Shown here piece after piece: positions 46,145-54,567 of a stretch of 64,000 bases of DNA; the first letter of the stretch is position 1, and the number at the start of each line of letters is the position of its first letter. The notes beneath the pieces were generated by a model that searched no databases, was not told the origin of the DNA, and was given only the letters and a program-made list of their open reading frames with translations. The DNA comes from Asanoa ferruginea. Lineage in GTDB: Bacteria > Actinomycetota > Actinomycetes > Mycobacteriales > Micromonosporaceae. Location of the stretch: NCBI RefSeq assembly GCF_003387075.1, contig NZ_QUMQ01000001.1, positions 6,820,001 through 6,884,000 on the forward strand, written 5' to 3'. A program made the translations under genes and the position numbers.

Positions 46145-46678
46145 ATGAGACAAGCCAACCGGATCCTGGCGATCATCTTCGCGCTCGGATTCATGTTCCT
46201 GGCCCTGCTGATCGTGGTCGAGCTGATCTTCGAGCGGTCCGGGGCCGGGCCGGCGATCGTCAACTGGCACAGCATCTACGACTGGATGGGCAGCCGGACC
46301 TGGGACTCGCGGAGCGTACGCGTCATCGGCGGTTTGTGTGTCCTGGGTGGTCTGGTGCTGCTCGCGCTTCAGCTCATTCCGCGCAAGAAGCCACGGTTGC
46401 GGGTACGCGGCGCCGACGACGAGATCGACGCCGCGATCGACCGCAACAGCGTGGTGCGCACGGTGCAGCAGGCGGTCGGTGACATCGACGGGATCAGCCG
46501 GGCCCGGGTCGCACTGCACGGCAACAAGGTGACGGTGGACGCCCGCCGGCGGGCCGAGCAGTCGGAGGGCACCACCACCGAGACGGTCGCCGCCGCGACC
46601 CACCGGGCGGTCGACGCGCTGCACCTGCGCCGACCACCCCGGATCAGCGTCAAGCTCGACACGGCGAAGGAGCGGTGA
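46145..46678 (+). CDS. AmaP-like membrane protein (DUF6286 type)
   Basis: 177 aa. Two membrane helices (IIFALGFMFLALLIVVELIF and VIGGLCVLGGLVLLALQLI) are followed by a soluble domain with an Asp23-like strand-helix pattern (DDEIDAAIDRNSVVRTVQQAVGDIDGISRARVALHGNKVTVDARR). In firmicutes AmaP anchors Asp23 to the membrane; the same role is likely here. ATG overlap with the next gene (TGATG). Confidence 0.8.
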   Translation: MRQANRILAIIFALGFMFLALLIVVELIFERSGAGPAIVNWHSIYDWMGSRTWDSRSVRVIGGLCVLGGLVLLALQLIPRKKPRLRVRGADDEIDAAIDRNSVVRTVQQAVGDIDGISRARVALHGNKVTVDARRRAEQSEGTTTETVAAATHRAVDALHLRRPPRISVKLDTAKER

Positions 46679-47253
46679 TGCTACGCGGACACGCCGACCG
46701 GATCACCCGGATCGTCCTCATCGTCATCGCCGCCTGCTTCCTCGCCATCGGGGGCGCGATCATCGCCGCCAACACCGGCCTGTTCGCCAGCGGCTTCCCG
46801 CAAAGGACCCTGCTGGAGAACCCGGCCGTGTCGTGGATCGGCGGCCACAGCACGTGGTTCTGGCCGATCGCGGCCGCGGTGGCCACGGTGCTCGGCGTGC
46901 TGGCGTTGCTCTGGCTCATCGCCGTGCTGCGCGGGCCGACGAAGACCCACGACCTCTCGATCGACGGCAGCGCGCGCACGACGCTCGGCGCGACCGCGCT
47001 GCGCGACGCGTTGACCAACGAGATCCAGGGCTATCGCGGCGTCGACGACGCGAAGGTCCGGGTCTACGGCGACGCGATCCAGCCGAAACTCGGTGTGCGG
47101 GTCAGCCTCACCGCCGACGCCCGGGTCGCCGAGGTGCGCGACCGGATCGAGCAGCAGGCCTTGGCGCATGCCCGGGAGGCGCTCAACGCACCGGGGTTGC
47201 CGGTGATCCTCGATCTGGGCGTGAGCAAGAAGAGCAGCCCGCGCGTGGAGTGA
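46678..47253 (+). CDS. amaP: AmaP-type membrane anchor protein
   Basis: 191 aa, ATG start. Two membrane helices (IVLIVIAACFLAIGGAIIAA and WPIAAAVATVLGVLALLWLIAVL) flank a short loop, and the soluble part (SARTTLGATALRDALTNEIQGYRGVDDAKVRVYGD) resembles AmaP/Asp23-like domains. It ends the stress cluster; only 23 bases separate it from the acyl-CoA synthetase gene, so read-through is possible. Confidence 0.8.
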   Translation: MLRGHADRITRIVLIVIAACFLAIGGAIIAANTGLFASGFPQRTLLENPAVSWIGGHSTWFWPIAAAVATVLGVLALLWLIAVLRGPTKTHDLSIDGSARTTLGATALRDALTNEIQGYRGVDDAKVRVYGDAIQPKLGVRVSLTADARVAEVRDRIEQQALAHAREALNAPGLPVILDLGVSKKSSPRVE

Positions 47254-47276
47254 CGGGAACGCGGTAACGTGCCGGT

Positions 47277-48893
47277 GTGACGCAGCTCGCTTACGCCAGT
47301 GGCCCGTCCGACACCGAGTTGCTGGCCGACACCATCGGGCAGAACCTGGCCCGCACCGTCGCCCGCTTTCCCGACCGCGACGCGCTGGTCGATGTGCCCA
47401 GCGGGCGCCGGTGGACCTACCGCGAGTTGGCCGCCGATGTCGACGAACTGGCCCGGGCGCTGCTCGCGACCGGAGTCGGCAAGGGTGACCGGGTCGGCAT
47501 CTGGGCGCCCAACCGGCCGGAGTGGGTGCTGATCCAATACGCGACCGCGGCGATCGGCGCCATCATGGTCAACATCAATCCCGCGTACCGTCGGCATGAA
47601 GTCGGTTTTGTGTTGCGCCAGTCGGGGATCTCCGTGCTCGTCTCGGCCCTGACGCACAAGGGCAGCGACTACCGCGAGATGGTCGAGTCGGTGGCCGGCG
47701 AATGCCCCGCACTGCGCACCGTCGTCTATCTCGATGATCCTTCGTGGACCGACCTGGTGGCTCTGGGGGTGCCCTCGGCTGATCTTGAAGCCCGGGCCGC
47801 CACCCTGACCAGCGACGACCCGATCAACATCCAATACACCTCGGGTACGACCGGCTTCCCCAAAGGCGCCACGCTCTCGCACCACAACATCCTCAACAAC
47901 GGCTATTTCGTGGGCGAGTTGCTGGGCTATTCCGAAGAGGACCGCATCTGCATTCCGGTGCCGTTCTACCACTGCTTCGGCATGGTGATGGGCAACCTGG
48001 CGGCCACGTCGCACGGCGCGTGCATGGTGATCCCGGCGCCGTCGTTCGAGCCGGCGGCGACGCTGGCCGCGGTGGCCGCCGAGCGGTGCACCTCGCTCTA
48101 CGGCGTGCCGACCATGTTCATCGCCGAACTCGACCTGCCCGACTTCGCCGACTACGACCTGAGCAGCCTGCGCACCGGGGTGATGGCCGGCTCGCCGTGC
48201 CCGGTCGAGGTGATGAAGAAGGTCGTCGACCGGATGCACATGTCGGAGGTGTCGATCTGCTACGGCATGACCGAGACGTCGCCGGTCTCCACCCAGACGC
48301 GCGTCGACGACGACCTGGACACCCGCACCGGCACGGTCGGCCGGGTGCTGCCCTTCCTGGAGGTAAAGATCATCGACCCGGCGACCGGCGTGACCCTGCG
48401 CCGCGGCGAGCCGGGGGAGCTGTGCACCCGGGGCTACTCGGTGATGCTGGGCTACTGGGACGAGCCCGAGAAGACGGCCGAGGTGCTCGACGCGGCCCGC
48501 TGGATGCACACGGGCGACCTGGCGTCGATGCGGTCCGACGGCTACGTCAACATCGTGGGCCGGATCAAGGACCTGATCATCCGCGGCGGCGAGAACGTCT
48601 ATCCGCGCGAGATCGAGGAGTTCCTCTACCGCCATCCGAAGGTCTCCGACGTGCAGGTGATCGGAGTGCCCGACGAGAAATACGGCGAGGCCGTCATGGC
48701 CTGCGTGACCCTGCGCGACCCGGGGGAGAACCTGACGATCGACGAGGTGCGCGAGTTCTGCCAGGGGCAGCTGGCCCACTACAAGGTGCCGCGCTACGTG
48801 CGGGTGGTCGAGTCGTTCCCGATGACGATCAGCGGCAAGGTCCGCAAGGTCGAGATGCGCGAGTGGGCGGTGCGGGAGCTCGGACTGGGCTGA
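47277..48893 (+). CDS. Fatty-acyl-CoA synthetase (AMP-binding)
   Basis: 538 aa, GTG start. ANL superfamily: the phosphate-binding loop [20 protein letters not shown], the A5 motif YGMTETSP, the A7-A8 region [58 protein letters not shown], and the catalytic Lys near the end in [12 protein letters not shown]. This layout matches medium/long-chain acyl-CoA synthetases such as FadD relatives. It activates a carboxylic acid as acyl-adenylate and transfers it to CoA. Chain length cannot be read from sequence. Confidence 0.94.
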   Translation: MTQLAYASGPSDTELLADTIGQNLARTVARFPDRDALVDVPSGRRWTYRELAADVDELARALLATGVGKGDRVGIWAPNRPEWVLIQYATAAIGAIMVNINPAYRRHEVGFVLRQSGISVLVSALTHKGSDYREMVESVAGECPALRTVVYLDDPSWTDLVALGVPSADLEARAATLTSDDPINIQYTSGTTGFPKGATLSHHNILNNGYFVGELLGYSEEDRICIPVPFYHCFGMVMGNLAATSHGACMVIPAPSFEPAATLAAVAAERCTSLYGVPTMFIAELDLPDFADYDLSSLRTGVMAGSPCPVEVMKKVVDRMHMSEVSICYGMTETSPVSTQTRVDDDLDTRTGTVGRVLPFLEVKIIDPATGVTLRRGEPGELCTRGYSVMLGYWDEPEKTAEVLDAARWMHTGDLASMRSDGYVNIVGRIKDLIIRGGENVYPREIEEFLYRHPKVSDVQVIGVPDEKYGEAVMACVTLRDPGENLTIDEVREFCQGQLAHYKVPRYVRVVESFPMTISGKVRKVEMREWAVRELGLG

Positions 48894-48940
48894 GGCTGGC
48901 GCGGATGGGCGCCGGCTCTGCCGGCTCGGCCAGCCGCTTC

Positions 48941-49052
48941 CGGCTTGGCCGCCCGCCGGCTTGGCCGCCCGCCGGCTTGGCCGCCCGCCGGCTTGGCCGC
49001 CCGCCGGCTTGGCCGCCCGCCGGCTTGGCCGCCCGCCGGCTTGGCCGCCCGC
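48941..49052. repeat. Seven perfect tandem copies of a 16-bp unit
   Basis: The unit CGGCTTGGCCGCCCGC is repeated seven times without error. It lies between the acyl-CoA synthetase and convergent spo0M, just before a long hairpin at 49074. Because 16 is not a multiple of three, all frames stay open and give artefactual Arg/Pro/Leu-rich peptides. Copy number probably varies among strains. Confidence 0.92.
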
Positions 49053-49073
49053 CGGCGCCGCCGGCGAGCCGGA

Positions 49074-49104
49074 GCGGGGGCGGCCCGCACCGGGCCGCCC
49101 CCGC
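49074..49104. terminator. Very strong 14-bp hairpin between convergent genes
   Basis: GCGGGGGCGGCCCG (49074-49087) pairs perfectly with CGGGCCGCCCCCGC (49091-49104) around CAC. It lies between the acyl-CoA synthetase and spo0M 3' ends and should end transcription from both sides. Confidence 0.75.
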
Positions 49105-49112
49105 GGATCCGG

Positions 49113-50096
49113 TTATTCTCCGAAATCTCCGAAGTCGCCGCCGTCGTCTTCGAAGGCCTCTTCGATGATCTCGCCCGCGACCAGGCCGCCGGCCACGCCG
49201 AGGGCCGCGCCCGCGACGACGCCACCCATCCCGCCGCCGCGATGACCGTGGCCGTGACCGGCCATGCCGTGCTGGCCGGGCATGTCGTGGTGGCCGCCGC
49301 CGTGGCTGGCGTAGAACGACTGGCGCTGGTCGAGCGCCTGCCGGACCCAGCCGTCGACGACCTGGGCCCAGTTGGCCGTTTCGGCGTGTGAGTGTGGCAC
49401 CGTGTAGCGGCCGTAGGCGTCGTGGCCGCCGGTGAACATGCCGCCGCGCTTGTCGAACTCGAGCACCACCTCGACCGTGTGCGGGTTGGTGACGAAGGTC
49501 AGCTCGACCTCGGCGATGCCGTGCCCGTATTGCGGCGCCGGCCAGAACTCGATCGCCTGGTAGAACGGGAGCGTCTGGTGCACGCCGTGGATCCGGCCAT
49601 ACTCCAGGTCGGCGGTCTTGAACCGGAAGCCGAGCCCACTGAACGCTTCGAGGATGCGCTCGTGCACCGGCAACGGGTGCACCGCGATCGGGTCGAGGTC
49701 GCCCTTGTCGACCGCGCGGTCGATCGCCACCTCGGTGCGCAGCCCCATCGTCATACCGTGCAGCCGCTGCCCGAAGACGTCGGTGACCGGGGTTTCCCAC
49801 GGCATGTCGACCTGGAACGGGATGGACAGTTGCTGGCCGGCCGCGAGCCGGGTGCGGCCCGCGACGGCGGCGCGGTGGAACTCGCCCAGCGCGGCGTGGT
49901 CGCCGCCGCCGGCATCCACCTCGACGCGGGTGACCAGGCCGACCGTGATGTGTGCGAGCTCGACGTCGCTGGTGCCACCGGTGAGGTTGACCTGGCCACT
50001 CAGCGGCAGACCGGGGCGGGTGTTGGGATTGGACAGGACCGTGTCGACGCTGGGCCCGCCGACCCCGAGGGCGCCCAACATCTTCTTGAAGACCAC
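49113..50096 (-). CDS. spo0M: Spo0M-family (SpoOM) protein
   Basis: 327 aa, GTG start with AGGAGA eleven bases upstream. The arrestin-like N-terminal part (FKKMLGALGVGGPSVDTVLSNPNTRPGLPLSGQVNLTGG ... IPFQVDMPWETPVTDVFGQ) and the central VTNPHTVEVVLEFDKRGGMFTGGHDAYGRYTV match Spo0M. The C-terminal part is a His/Gly-rich stretch, then a hydrophobic Gly/Ala-rich helix and an acidic tail. In Bacillus Spo0M affects sporulation phosphorelay output; the role here is not known. Confidence 0.92.
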   Translation of the reverse strand: MVFKKMLGALGVGGPSVDTVLSNPNTRPGLPLSGQVNLTGGTSDVELAHITVGLVTRVEVDAGGGDHAALGEFHRAAVAGRTRLAAGQQLSIPFQVDMPWETPVTDVFGQRLHGMTMGLRTEVAIDRAVDKGDLDPIAVHPLPVHERILEAFSGLGFRFKTADLEYGRIHGVHQTLPFYQAIEFWPAPQYGHGIAEVELTFVTNPHTVEVVLEFDKRGGMFTGGHDAYGRYTVPHSHAETANWAQVVDGWVRQALDQRQSFYASHGGGHHDMPGQHGMAGHGHGHRGGGMGGVVAGAALGVAGGLVAGEIIEEAFEDDGGDFGDFGE

Positions 50097-50254
50097 GTGT
50101 CGTATCTCCTGGTGTCGAAATGAGAGTCGGTCGCATGCTCTGAATCAAGCGGAGCCCTTGCGGCACAACACTTCTCGGCGATTGCTCCACATCGGAGAAT
50201 GCGGCCGTGCCGGGCGACCCTACCAGGCGAAGCTGACAGTTCGCTGAGAGTGAC

Positions 50255-51097
50255 CTAGTAGCGGTCGAGCTCCGCTGCCGGTGCCATCACGATCCGTGGC
50301 TTGGCCGCCGGGTCGAGCCAGCGCAGCACCTTGACCAGATCGGACTCGGCCAGCGAGACGCAGCCGGCGGTCGAATGGCCCGGGACCATCACGTGCAGGA
50401 AGATGCCGCTGCCGCGAGGCGGGGTCGCCTTCTTGACCGGCGTGTTGTAGTTGATCACGGCGAAGTAGCGGTATTGCGGGTTGACCGTCCACAGCGCCTC
50501 GCTCGCGCCGCCCGGGTTGGCACCGTGGAAGAACGAGTTGTAGCCGGCGGTCGCCGGATTCTCGTTCCACCAGTCGTTTTCCACCAAGCGGTGGTAGCCG
50601 AACTTGACGCCGGGGTTGGCCGCGATGCCATACATCGTGCCGCCGAACGAGTAGACGCCGGTCGGGGTCGTGAGGTCGCCCTCGACCTTGCTGTCCTTGA
50701 AACCCTTGGTGCCCAACCGCGCCGGCATCGCCGCGAACGCCGGTTTCCACGTGTTGCCCTGTTTGGCGAACGCCTGGAGCGTGCCGGTGCTCGTGCCGTA
50801 GCCGTTGGCCTTGACGACGATCACCTGCTTGGTGGTGCTCGGCAGGGTGCGCAGCCGCGCCGCGTCGTTGCTCGGCGAGGTCGCCTTGGTCGTCGGCTTC
50901 TGGGTCGGCCGCGCGAGGCGCGTCGCGTGCGGCGTCGGTGCGAGGTCGGCCCGGCGGGCGAGTTGCTCGCGGGCCACGCCGTCGGTGGCTGCGGCCGCCG
51001 GCTGCCCGTCGACCTGGTCGCCGGTGACCGGCTGGGCACAGGCCGCGAGGGCGAAGACTGCCAGGAGGGCCACGGCCGACCGCCGCACTGCGCTCAC
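50255..51097 (-). CDS. Lipoprotein with L,D-transpeptidase (YkuD)-like catalytic domain
   Basis: 280 aa from the GTG at 51097, chosen because a lipoprotein signal (AVALLAVFALAACA) starts there; no strong ribosome site. After a linker the domain has KANGYGTSTGTLQAF, TPTGVYSFGGTMYG, and the catalytic region FLHVMVPGHSTAGCVSLAESDLVKVLRWLD with HS..GC. This matches YkuD-like or ErfK-like peptidases that crosslink or trim peptidoglycan stems. Divergent from the M15-peptidase gene 27 bases away, so they may be co-regulated. Confidence 0.85.
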   Translation of the reverse strand: MSAVRRSAVALLAVFALAACAQPVTGDQVDGQPAAAATDGVAREQLARRADLAPTPHATRLARPTQKPTTKATSPSNDAARLRTLPSTTKQVIVVKANGYGTSTGTLQAFAKQGNTWKPAFAAMPARLGTKGFKDSKVEGDLTTPTGVYSFGGTMYGIAANPGVKFGYHRLVENDWWNENPATAGYNSFFHGANPGGASEALWTVNPQYRYFAVINYNTPVKKATPPRGSGIFLHVMVPGHSTAGCVSLAESDLVKVLRWLDPAAKPRIVMAPAAELDRY

Positions 51098-51124
51098 GTA
51101 AATCCGATCCGTATCGTATGGACG

Positions 51125-51841
51125 ATGCTGCGGTCGAAACCCTACCGGCTCCTCGTGCTGGCGGTGACCCTCGCTCTCGCCGGTTGCGGTGCGCGACCGG
51201 CCGAACCCGTGACGTGGTCGCCGCCGCCGGCTCCGTCGGCCAGCCCATCGCCGTCCGCGAGCGCGGAAGCCGCCGCTGTCTTCGCCGCCAGGACCAGCCC
51301 GGTCACGGCCGCCGAGCTGGGCGCGAGCTGGCACGCCGGCTGCCCGGTCGGCCCGGCCGACCTGCGCCAGGTGCGGCTGAGCTACTGGGGCTTCGACGAC
51401 CAGCCGCACACCGGCACGATCGTCGTGCACCGCACCGTGGCCGCCGACGTGACGAAGGTGTTCCGCACGCTGTTCGCGAAGCGTTTCCCGATCCGCGGGC
51501 TGGAGCCGGTCTCCGCCTACGGCGGCAGCGACGACAAGTCGATGGCGGCCGACAACACGTCGGCGTTCAACTGCCGGAACGCCGTCTCGTCGGGCAAACC
51601 GTCGTGGTCGGTGCACGCGTACGGGAAAGCGATCGACATCAACCCGGTGGAGAACCCGTACCTCTTCAATGACGAGGTCCTGCCACCGCAGGGGCGACCG
51701 TTCGTCGACCGCTCGCCCTACCGACCCGGCATGGCCGTCAAGGGCGGCGTCCTGGTCAAGGCGTTCGCGGCAGTAGGCTGGAAATGGAACGTCGGCGGCG
51801 CCAACCCGGACTACCAACACTTCAGCACGACCGGTCGATAA
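51125..51841 (+). CDS. Lipoprotein with D-Ala-D-Ala carboxypeptidase-like (M15/VanY) domain
   Basis: 238 aa, ATG start. Lipobox LALAGC, then a Pro/Ser/Ala linker. The peptidase part has the M15 metal-site pattern SVHAYGKAIDINPVENPY (His and Asp ligands) and the late NPDYQHFST with the third His; FNCRNA may form a disulfide. It should trim peptidoglycan stem peptides at the outer membrane face. Divergent from the L,D-transpeptidase-like gene. Confidence 0.85.
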   Translation: MLRSKPYRLLVLAVTLALAGCGARPAEPVTWSPPPAPSASPSPSASAEAAAVFAARTSPVTAAELGASWHAGCPVGPADLRQVRLSYWGFDDQPHTGTIVVHRTVAADVTKVFRTLFAKRFPIRGLEPVSAYGGSDDKSMAADNTSAFNCRNAVSSGKPSWSVHAYGKAIDINPVENPYLFNDEVLPPQGRPFVDRSPYRPGMAVKGGVLVKAFAAVGWKWNVGGANPDYQHFSTTGR

Positions 51842-51864
51842 CCATAGTGGACGGAGGATCGGGC

Positions 51865-52245
51865 GTGAACGTTCGCCAGCTCGCCGCCGTCGACATGTAC
51901 GGCTCGATCGGCGTGGCCTGGCGCCGCTGGCTGATCCTGGGCGAGTTCCTGCTCGGGCTGGTCGGTGGTCTGGCCCTCGGCCTCTACCTGATCCTGCGCG
52001 GCGGCCCACCGGGACCGGTCGTGTTCGGCGTCTGGGTGCTCGGTGCCGGCCTCAACTACCTGCCGCTCGCGGTGCACGCCCTGACCCTGGTCGCCCCGGG
52101 CGCGCTCGAACGCGAACTGACCGGCGTCGACCTGCCGGCGACGCTGCGCTACTACTCGGTGCGGCAGCTCTGGTTGGTCGTACCCCTGCTGTTCCTGGGC
52201 CTGGAACTGGCCCGAATGATCAAGGGACTACGGTCATCGGCGTGA
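51865..52245 (+). CDS. Small four-helix membrane protein
   Basis: 126 aa from the GTG at 51865, six bases after GGAGGA; an upstream GTG at 51847 is less likely. Three or four hydrophobic segments (LILGEFLLGLVGGLALGLYLIL, GVWVLGAGLNYLPLAVHALTLV and LWLVVPLLFLGLELARMI). No recognisable domain. Stop overlaps the next gene's GTG, so it is coupled to the NIPSNAP protein. Confidence 0.75.
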   Translation: MNVRQLAAVDMYGSIGVAWRRWLILGEFLLGLVGGLALGLYLILRGGPPGPVVFGVWVLGAGLNYLPLAVHALTLVAPGALERELTGVDLPATLRYYSVRQLWLVVPLLFLGLELARMIKGLRSSA

Positions 52246-52886
52246 CGATTGTGGAGCTTCGGCAATACACCCTCGTGCCGGGTGGGCGGGACACGCTGGT
52301 TGCCCTCTTCGACGAGCACCTCGTCGAGTCGCAGGAGGCCGACGGCGCCCGGATCGTCGGGCAGTTCCGCGATCTCGACCGTGACGACCGGTTTGTCTGG
52401 CTACGCGAGTTCCCGTCGATGACCGACCGCCAGACCGCCCTCACCGCGTTCTACTCCGGCCCGGTCTGGAAGCAACACCGCGACGCCGCCAACGCCACCA
52501 TGATCGATTCCGACAACGTGCTGCTCATGCGGGCGATCCAACCCTTCATCGGGTACGCGCCGCGCGACGCTGCCGTCCCGTCCGCCAGTGTGTTCGTCGC
52601 CGGGCTGCACGCGCTCGAGGGCGACGCGGTGGCCGACTATGCCGACCACTTCGCCCGCGAGGTGCGCCCCCGGCTCGGTGCCGCCGTGCTCGGCACCTGT
52701 CAGACCATCCACGAGCCGAACACCTTCCCGGCCCTGCCGGTGCGCGAGGGGGAGGACCTGTTCGTCTGGTTCGCCCGCCTCGACTCCGCGGCCGACCTCG
52801 ACGCCTTCGCCGCGCGGGCCGAGGCCGTCGGCGGTCCCGTCACGTTGTTGCGCCTCGCGCCGACGCCGCGGTCGGCGCTGCGCTGA
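52242..52886 (+). CDS. NIPSNAP-family protein
   Basis: 214 aa, GTG start overlapping the stop before it. Two ferredoxin-like repeats: first VELRQYTLVPGGRDTLVALFDEHLVE with QTALTAFYSGPVWKQHRDAANATMID, second FVAGLHALEGDAVADYADHFAREVRPRLGAA. The first repeat is a good NIPSNAP match. Such proteins bind small hydrophobic molecules or act as dioxygenase-like accessory proteins; the role here is unknown. Confidence 0.85.
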   Translation: MTIVELRQYTLVPGGRDTLVALFDEHLVESQEADGARIVGQFRDLDRDDRFVWLREFPSMTDRQTALTAFYSGPVWKQHRDAANATMIDSDNVLLMRAIQPFIGYAPRDAAVPSASVFVAGLHALEGDAVADYADHFAREVRPRLGAAVLGTCQTIHEPNTFPALPVREGEDLFVWFARLDSAADLDAFAARAEAVGGPVTLLRLAPTPRSALR

Positions 52887-52895
52887 CCGGAGCCC

Positions 52896-52922
52896 GGCGC
52901 ACGTCCGGTTGGGACGCGCGCC
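52896..52922. terminator. Hairpin between convergent NIPSNAP and small membrane genes
   Basis: GGCGCACGTCC (52896-52906) and GGACGCGCGCC (52912-52922) pair around GGTTG with one mismatch. It lies between the 3' ends of the genes at 52886 and 52936. Confidence 0.5.
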
Positions 52923-52935
52923 GGCCGCGGTCGGA

Positions 52936-53214
52936 TCAGGCCGCCTGCTTCGCCCGCTCACCGCGCGCGCGGACGAGCTGGACGATGAACAGGATCGGCG
53001 CGATGAACGCATAGACGAACATCCGGAACTCGCCGCCGTCGAAGATGAAGGCGAGGTAGAACGCGTACGCCAGGAAGCCGACGCCGAACAGGCCGCTCAG
53101 GACCCGCATGCCCTTGCCGGCGCCGAAGCCCACCCCGGCGATGACGAGCTGGATCACGCCGGACACCGCGAGCGCGATGACGTACGCGTTGAAGGTGCTG
53201 TCGCTGACATCCAT
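52936..53214 (-). CDS. Small membrane protein
   Basis: 92 aa from the ATG at 53214. Three hydrophobic segments (YVIALAVSGVIQLVIAGVGFG, LFGVGFLAYAFYLAFIF and MFVYAFIAPILFIVQLV) and a short polar C-terminus. No known motif. It is transcribed toward the convergent NIPSNAP gene and away from the sortase gene. Confidence 0.75.
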   Translation of the reverse strand: MDVSDSTFNAYVIALAVSGVIQLVIAGVGFGAGKGMRVLSGLFGVGFLAYAFYLAFIFDGGEFRMFVYAFIAPILFIVQLVRARGERAKQAA

Positions 53215-53372
53215 GATGTGGTCCCCGTTTTCGAAGGTGACAAAGATCCACACCGTACGCGGACATCGATGATCTCGGCTGCCCCGGCGAGGTAGCCGAA
53301 CGTTCAGATTCGCCTGCCGGGTCGGCGGACCGATGCCCGGTATCGGCATTCTGGCCCGGTTGAACGCCGTTC

Positions 53373-53990
53373 GTGCCTATCGTCCATTGTGTGATCGCCC
53401 GCCGGTGGACAGGCAGCGCCGTGGTGGGCGCCGGGCTGGTCCTGCTCGCCCTGGCCGGCGCGCCGCCGACCTGGCGCGCTCCCGACCTCGCGGCCACCCA
53501 GCGGGCCCTCGACGCGCGCTTGCCGACGACCGTCACCCGGCCGGCGATCGGCGCACCCTTCGCCCGACTCGTCATCCCGAAGCTGGGCCTGCACTGGGCG
53601 GTCGTGGAAGGCGTCGACCCGGCGGAGATCGCGGACGCGCCCGGCCACTACCCGCAGACCGCGCTGCCCGGCCAGGTCGGCAACTTCGCCGTCGCCGGGC
53701 ACCGCAGCAAAGGGCTGTTCTGGGACCTCGACCGGCTGGCGCCCGGCGACGAGGTGATCGTCGAGTACGGGCCGCGCACCTTCACCTACGCCGTCACCGG
53801 TTCGCGGGTGGTCGCGCCGACCGCGGTCGAGGTGCTCGCGCCCGTGCCGGGTTCGCCGCGCGAACGGGCCACCGCCGCGGCACTCACGCTCACCACCTGC
53901 GAACCGAAATGGGACAACGACCGGCGGCTCGTCGTGACCGCGGCGCTCCAGGACGCCGCCAACCTCCCGGGAGAGGTGCCCAACACATGA
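53373..53990 (+). CDS. Class E sortase
   Basis: 205 aa from the GTG at 53373; a second in-frame GTG at 53391 shortens the N-terminus by six residues. One membrane segment (GSAVVGAGLVLLALAGAP), then the sortase barrel with AVAGHRSKG (catalytic His) and LTLTTCEPKWDNDRRLVV (catalytic Cys and Arg). Class E sortases prefer LAxTG signals. The next gene encodes a protein with LATTG, so this is probably a dedicated pair. Stop overlaps the substrate gene's ATG. Confidence 0.92.
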   Translation: MPIVHCVIARRWTGSAVVGAGLVLLALAGAPPTWRAPDLAATQRALDARLPTTVTRPAIGAPFARLVIPKLGLHWAVVEGVDPAEIADAPGHYPQTALPGQVGNFAVAGHRSKGLFWDLDRLAPGDEVIVEYGPRTFTYAVTGSRVVAPTAVEVLAPVPGSPRERATAAALTLTTCEPKWDNDRRLVVTAALQDAANLPGEVPNT

Positions 53991-54499
53991 TTCTCCTGCG
54001 TACGGCGGTCGGCCTCGGCGCCGCCGCACTCGCGCTCGGGCTGGCCGGGGGCGCGGCTTCCGCGGTCGACATCACCACGCCGGTCGGCGGTGCGACCGCG
54101 TCGGGCGCCGACCTTCTGGTCTCCGGCCGCGCCGCCCGGCCCGGCACCACCGTGACCGTCACCGCGGCCGCCGGCAGCGGCCCGAGCATCGACGTGGCGT
54201 CCTGCGACGCGGCGGTCGGCGATGCGGGGACCTGGTCGTGTGCGCTGAGTGGGCTCGCGCCCGGCAGTTGGACGCTGAACGCCGCCGGCACCAGCGCCAA
54301 CGGGGCCGCCGAGACGACGCCGCTGCGCAGCTTCCGGGTCGGCCCGGGCGGCCCGCCCGACGCGCCGCAGGCGCTGGCCACCACGGGCGACGCCCTGAAC
54401 ACGCCGCTGGCGACGGCCGGCGTCGCGTTGCTTGCCCTGGGCGCCGGTCTCCTCTACCGCGAACGCCGCCGGCCGGGCCGCAAGCTCCGCATCCGCTAG
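53987..54499 (+). CDS. Sortase-anchored surface protein with LATTG signal
   Basis: 170 aa, ATG overlapping the sortase stop. Signal peptide cut near ASA-V, a single beta-sandwich-like domain (ITTPVGGATASGADLLVSGRAARPGTTVTV ... GTWSCALSGLAPGSWTLNAAGT) with a likely disulfide between its two Cys, then the sorting signal LATTG, a membrane helix (TPLATAGVALLALGAGLLY) and a basic tail (RERRRPGRKLRIR). It would be covalently attached to the wall. Its role at the surface is unknown. Confidence 0.9.
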   Translation: MILLRTAVGLGAAALALGLAGGAASAVDITTPVGGATASGADLLVSGRAARPGTTVTVTAAAGSGPSIDVASCDAAVGDAGTWSCALSGLAPGSWTLNAAGTSANGAAETTPLRSFRVGPGGPPDAPQALATTGDALNTPLATAGVALLALGAGLLYRERRRPGRKLRIR

Positions 54500-54526
54500 C
54501 CAGCCGCAAGCGCTCACTGCCGCGCA

Positions 54527-54547
54527 CCGGAGCCAGGCCCGCTCCGG
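54527..54547. terminator. Hairpin between surface protein and ABC permease genes
   Basis: CCGGAGC and GCTCCGG pair around a 7-base loop, between the convergent 3' ends at 54499 and 54568. Confidence 0.45.
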
Positions 54548-54567
54548 CCCGCGGACGCGAACGCGAA

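Noticed and set aside
48941-49052. CRISPR or coding repeat
   Set aside because: The 16-bp units are directly adjacent without spacers, and 16 is not a multiple of three, so they give only artefactual peptides.
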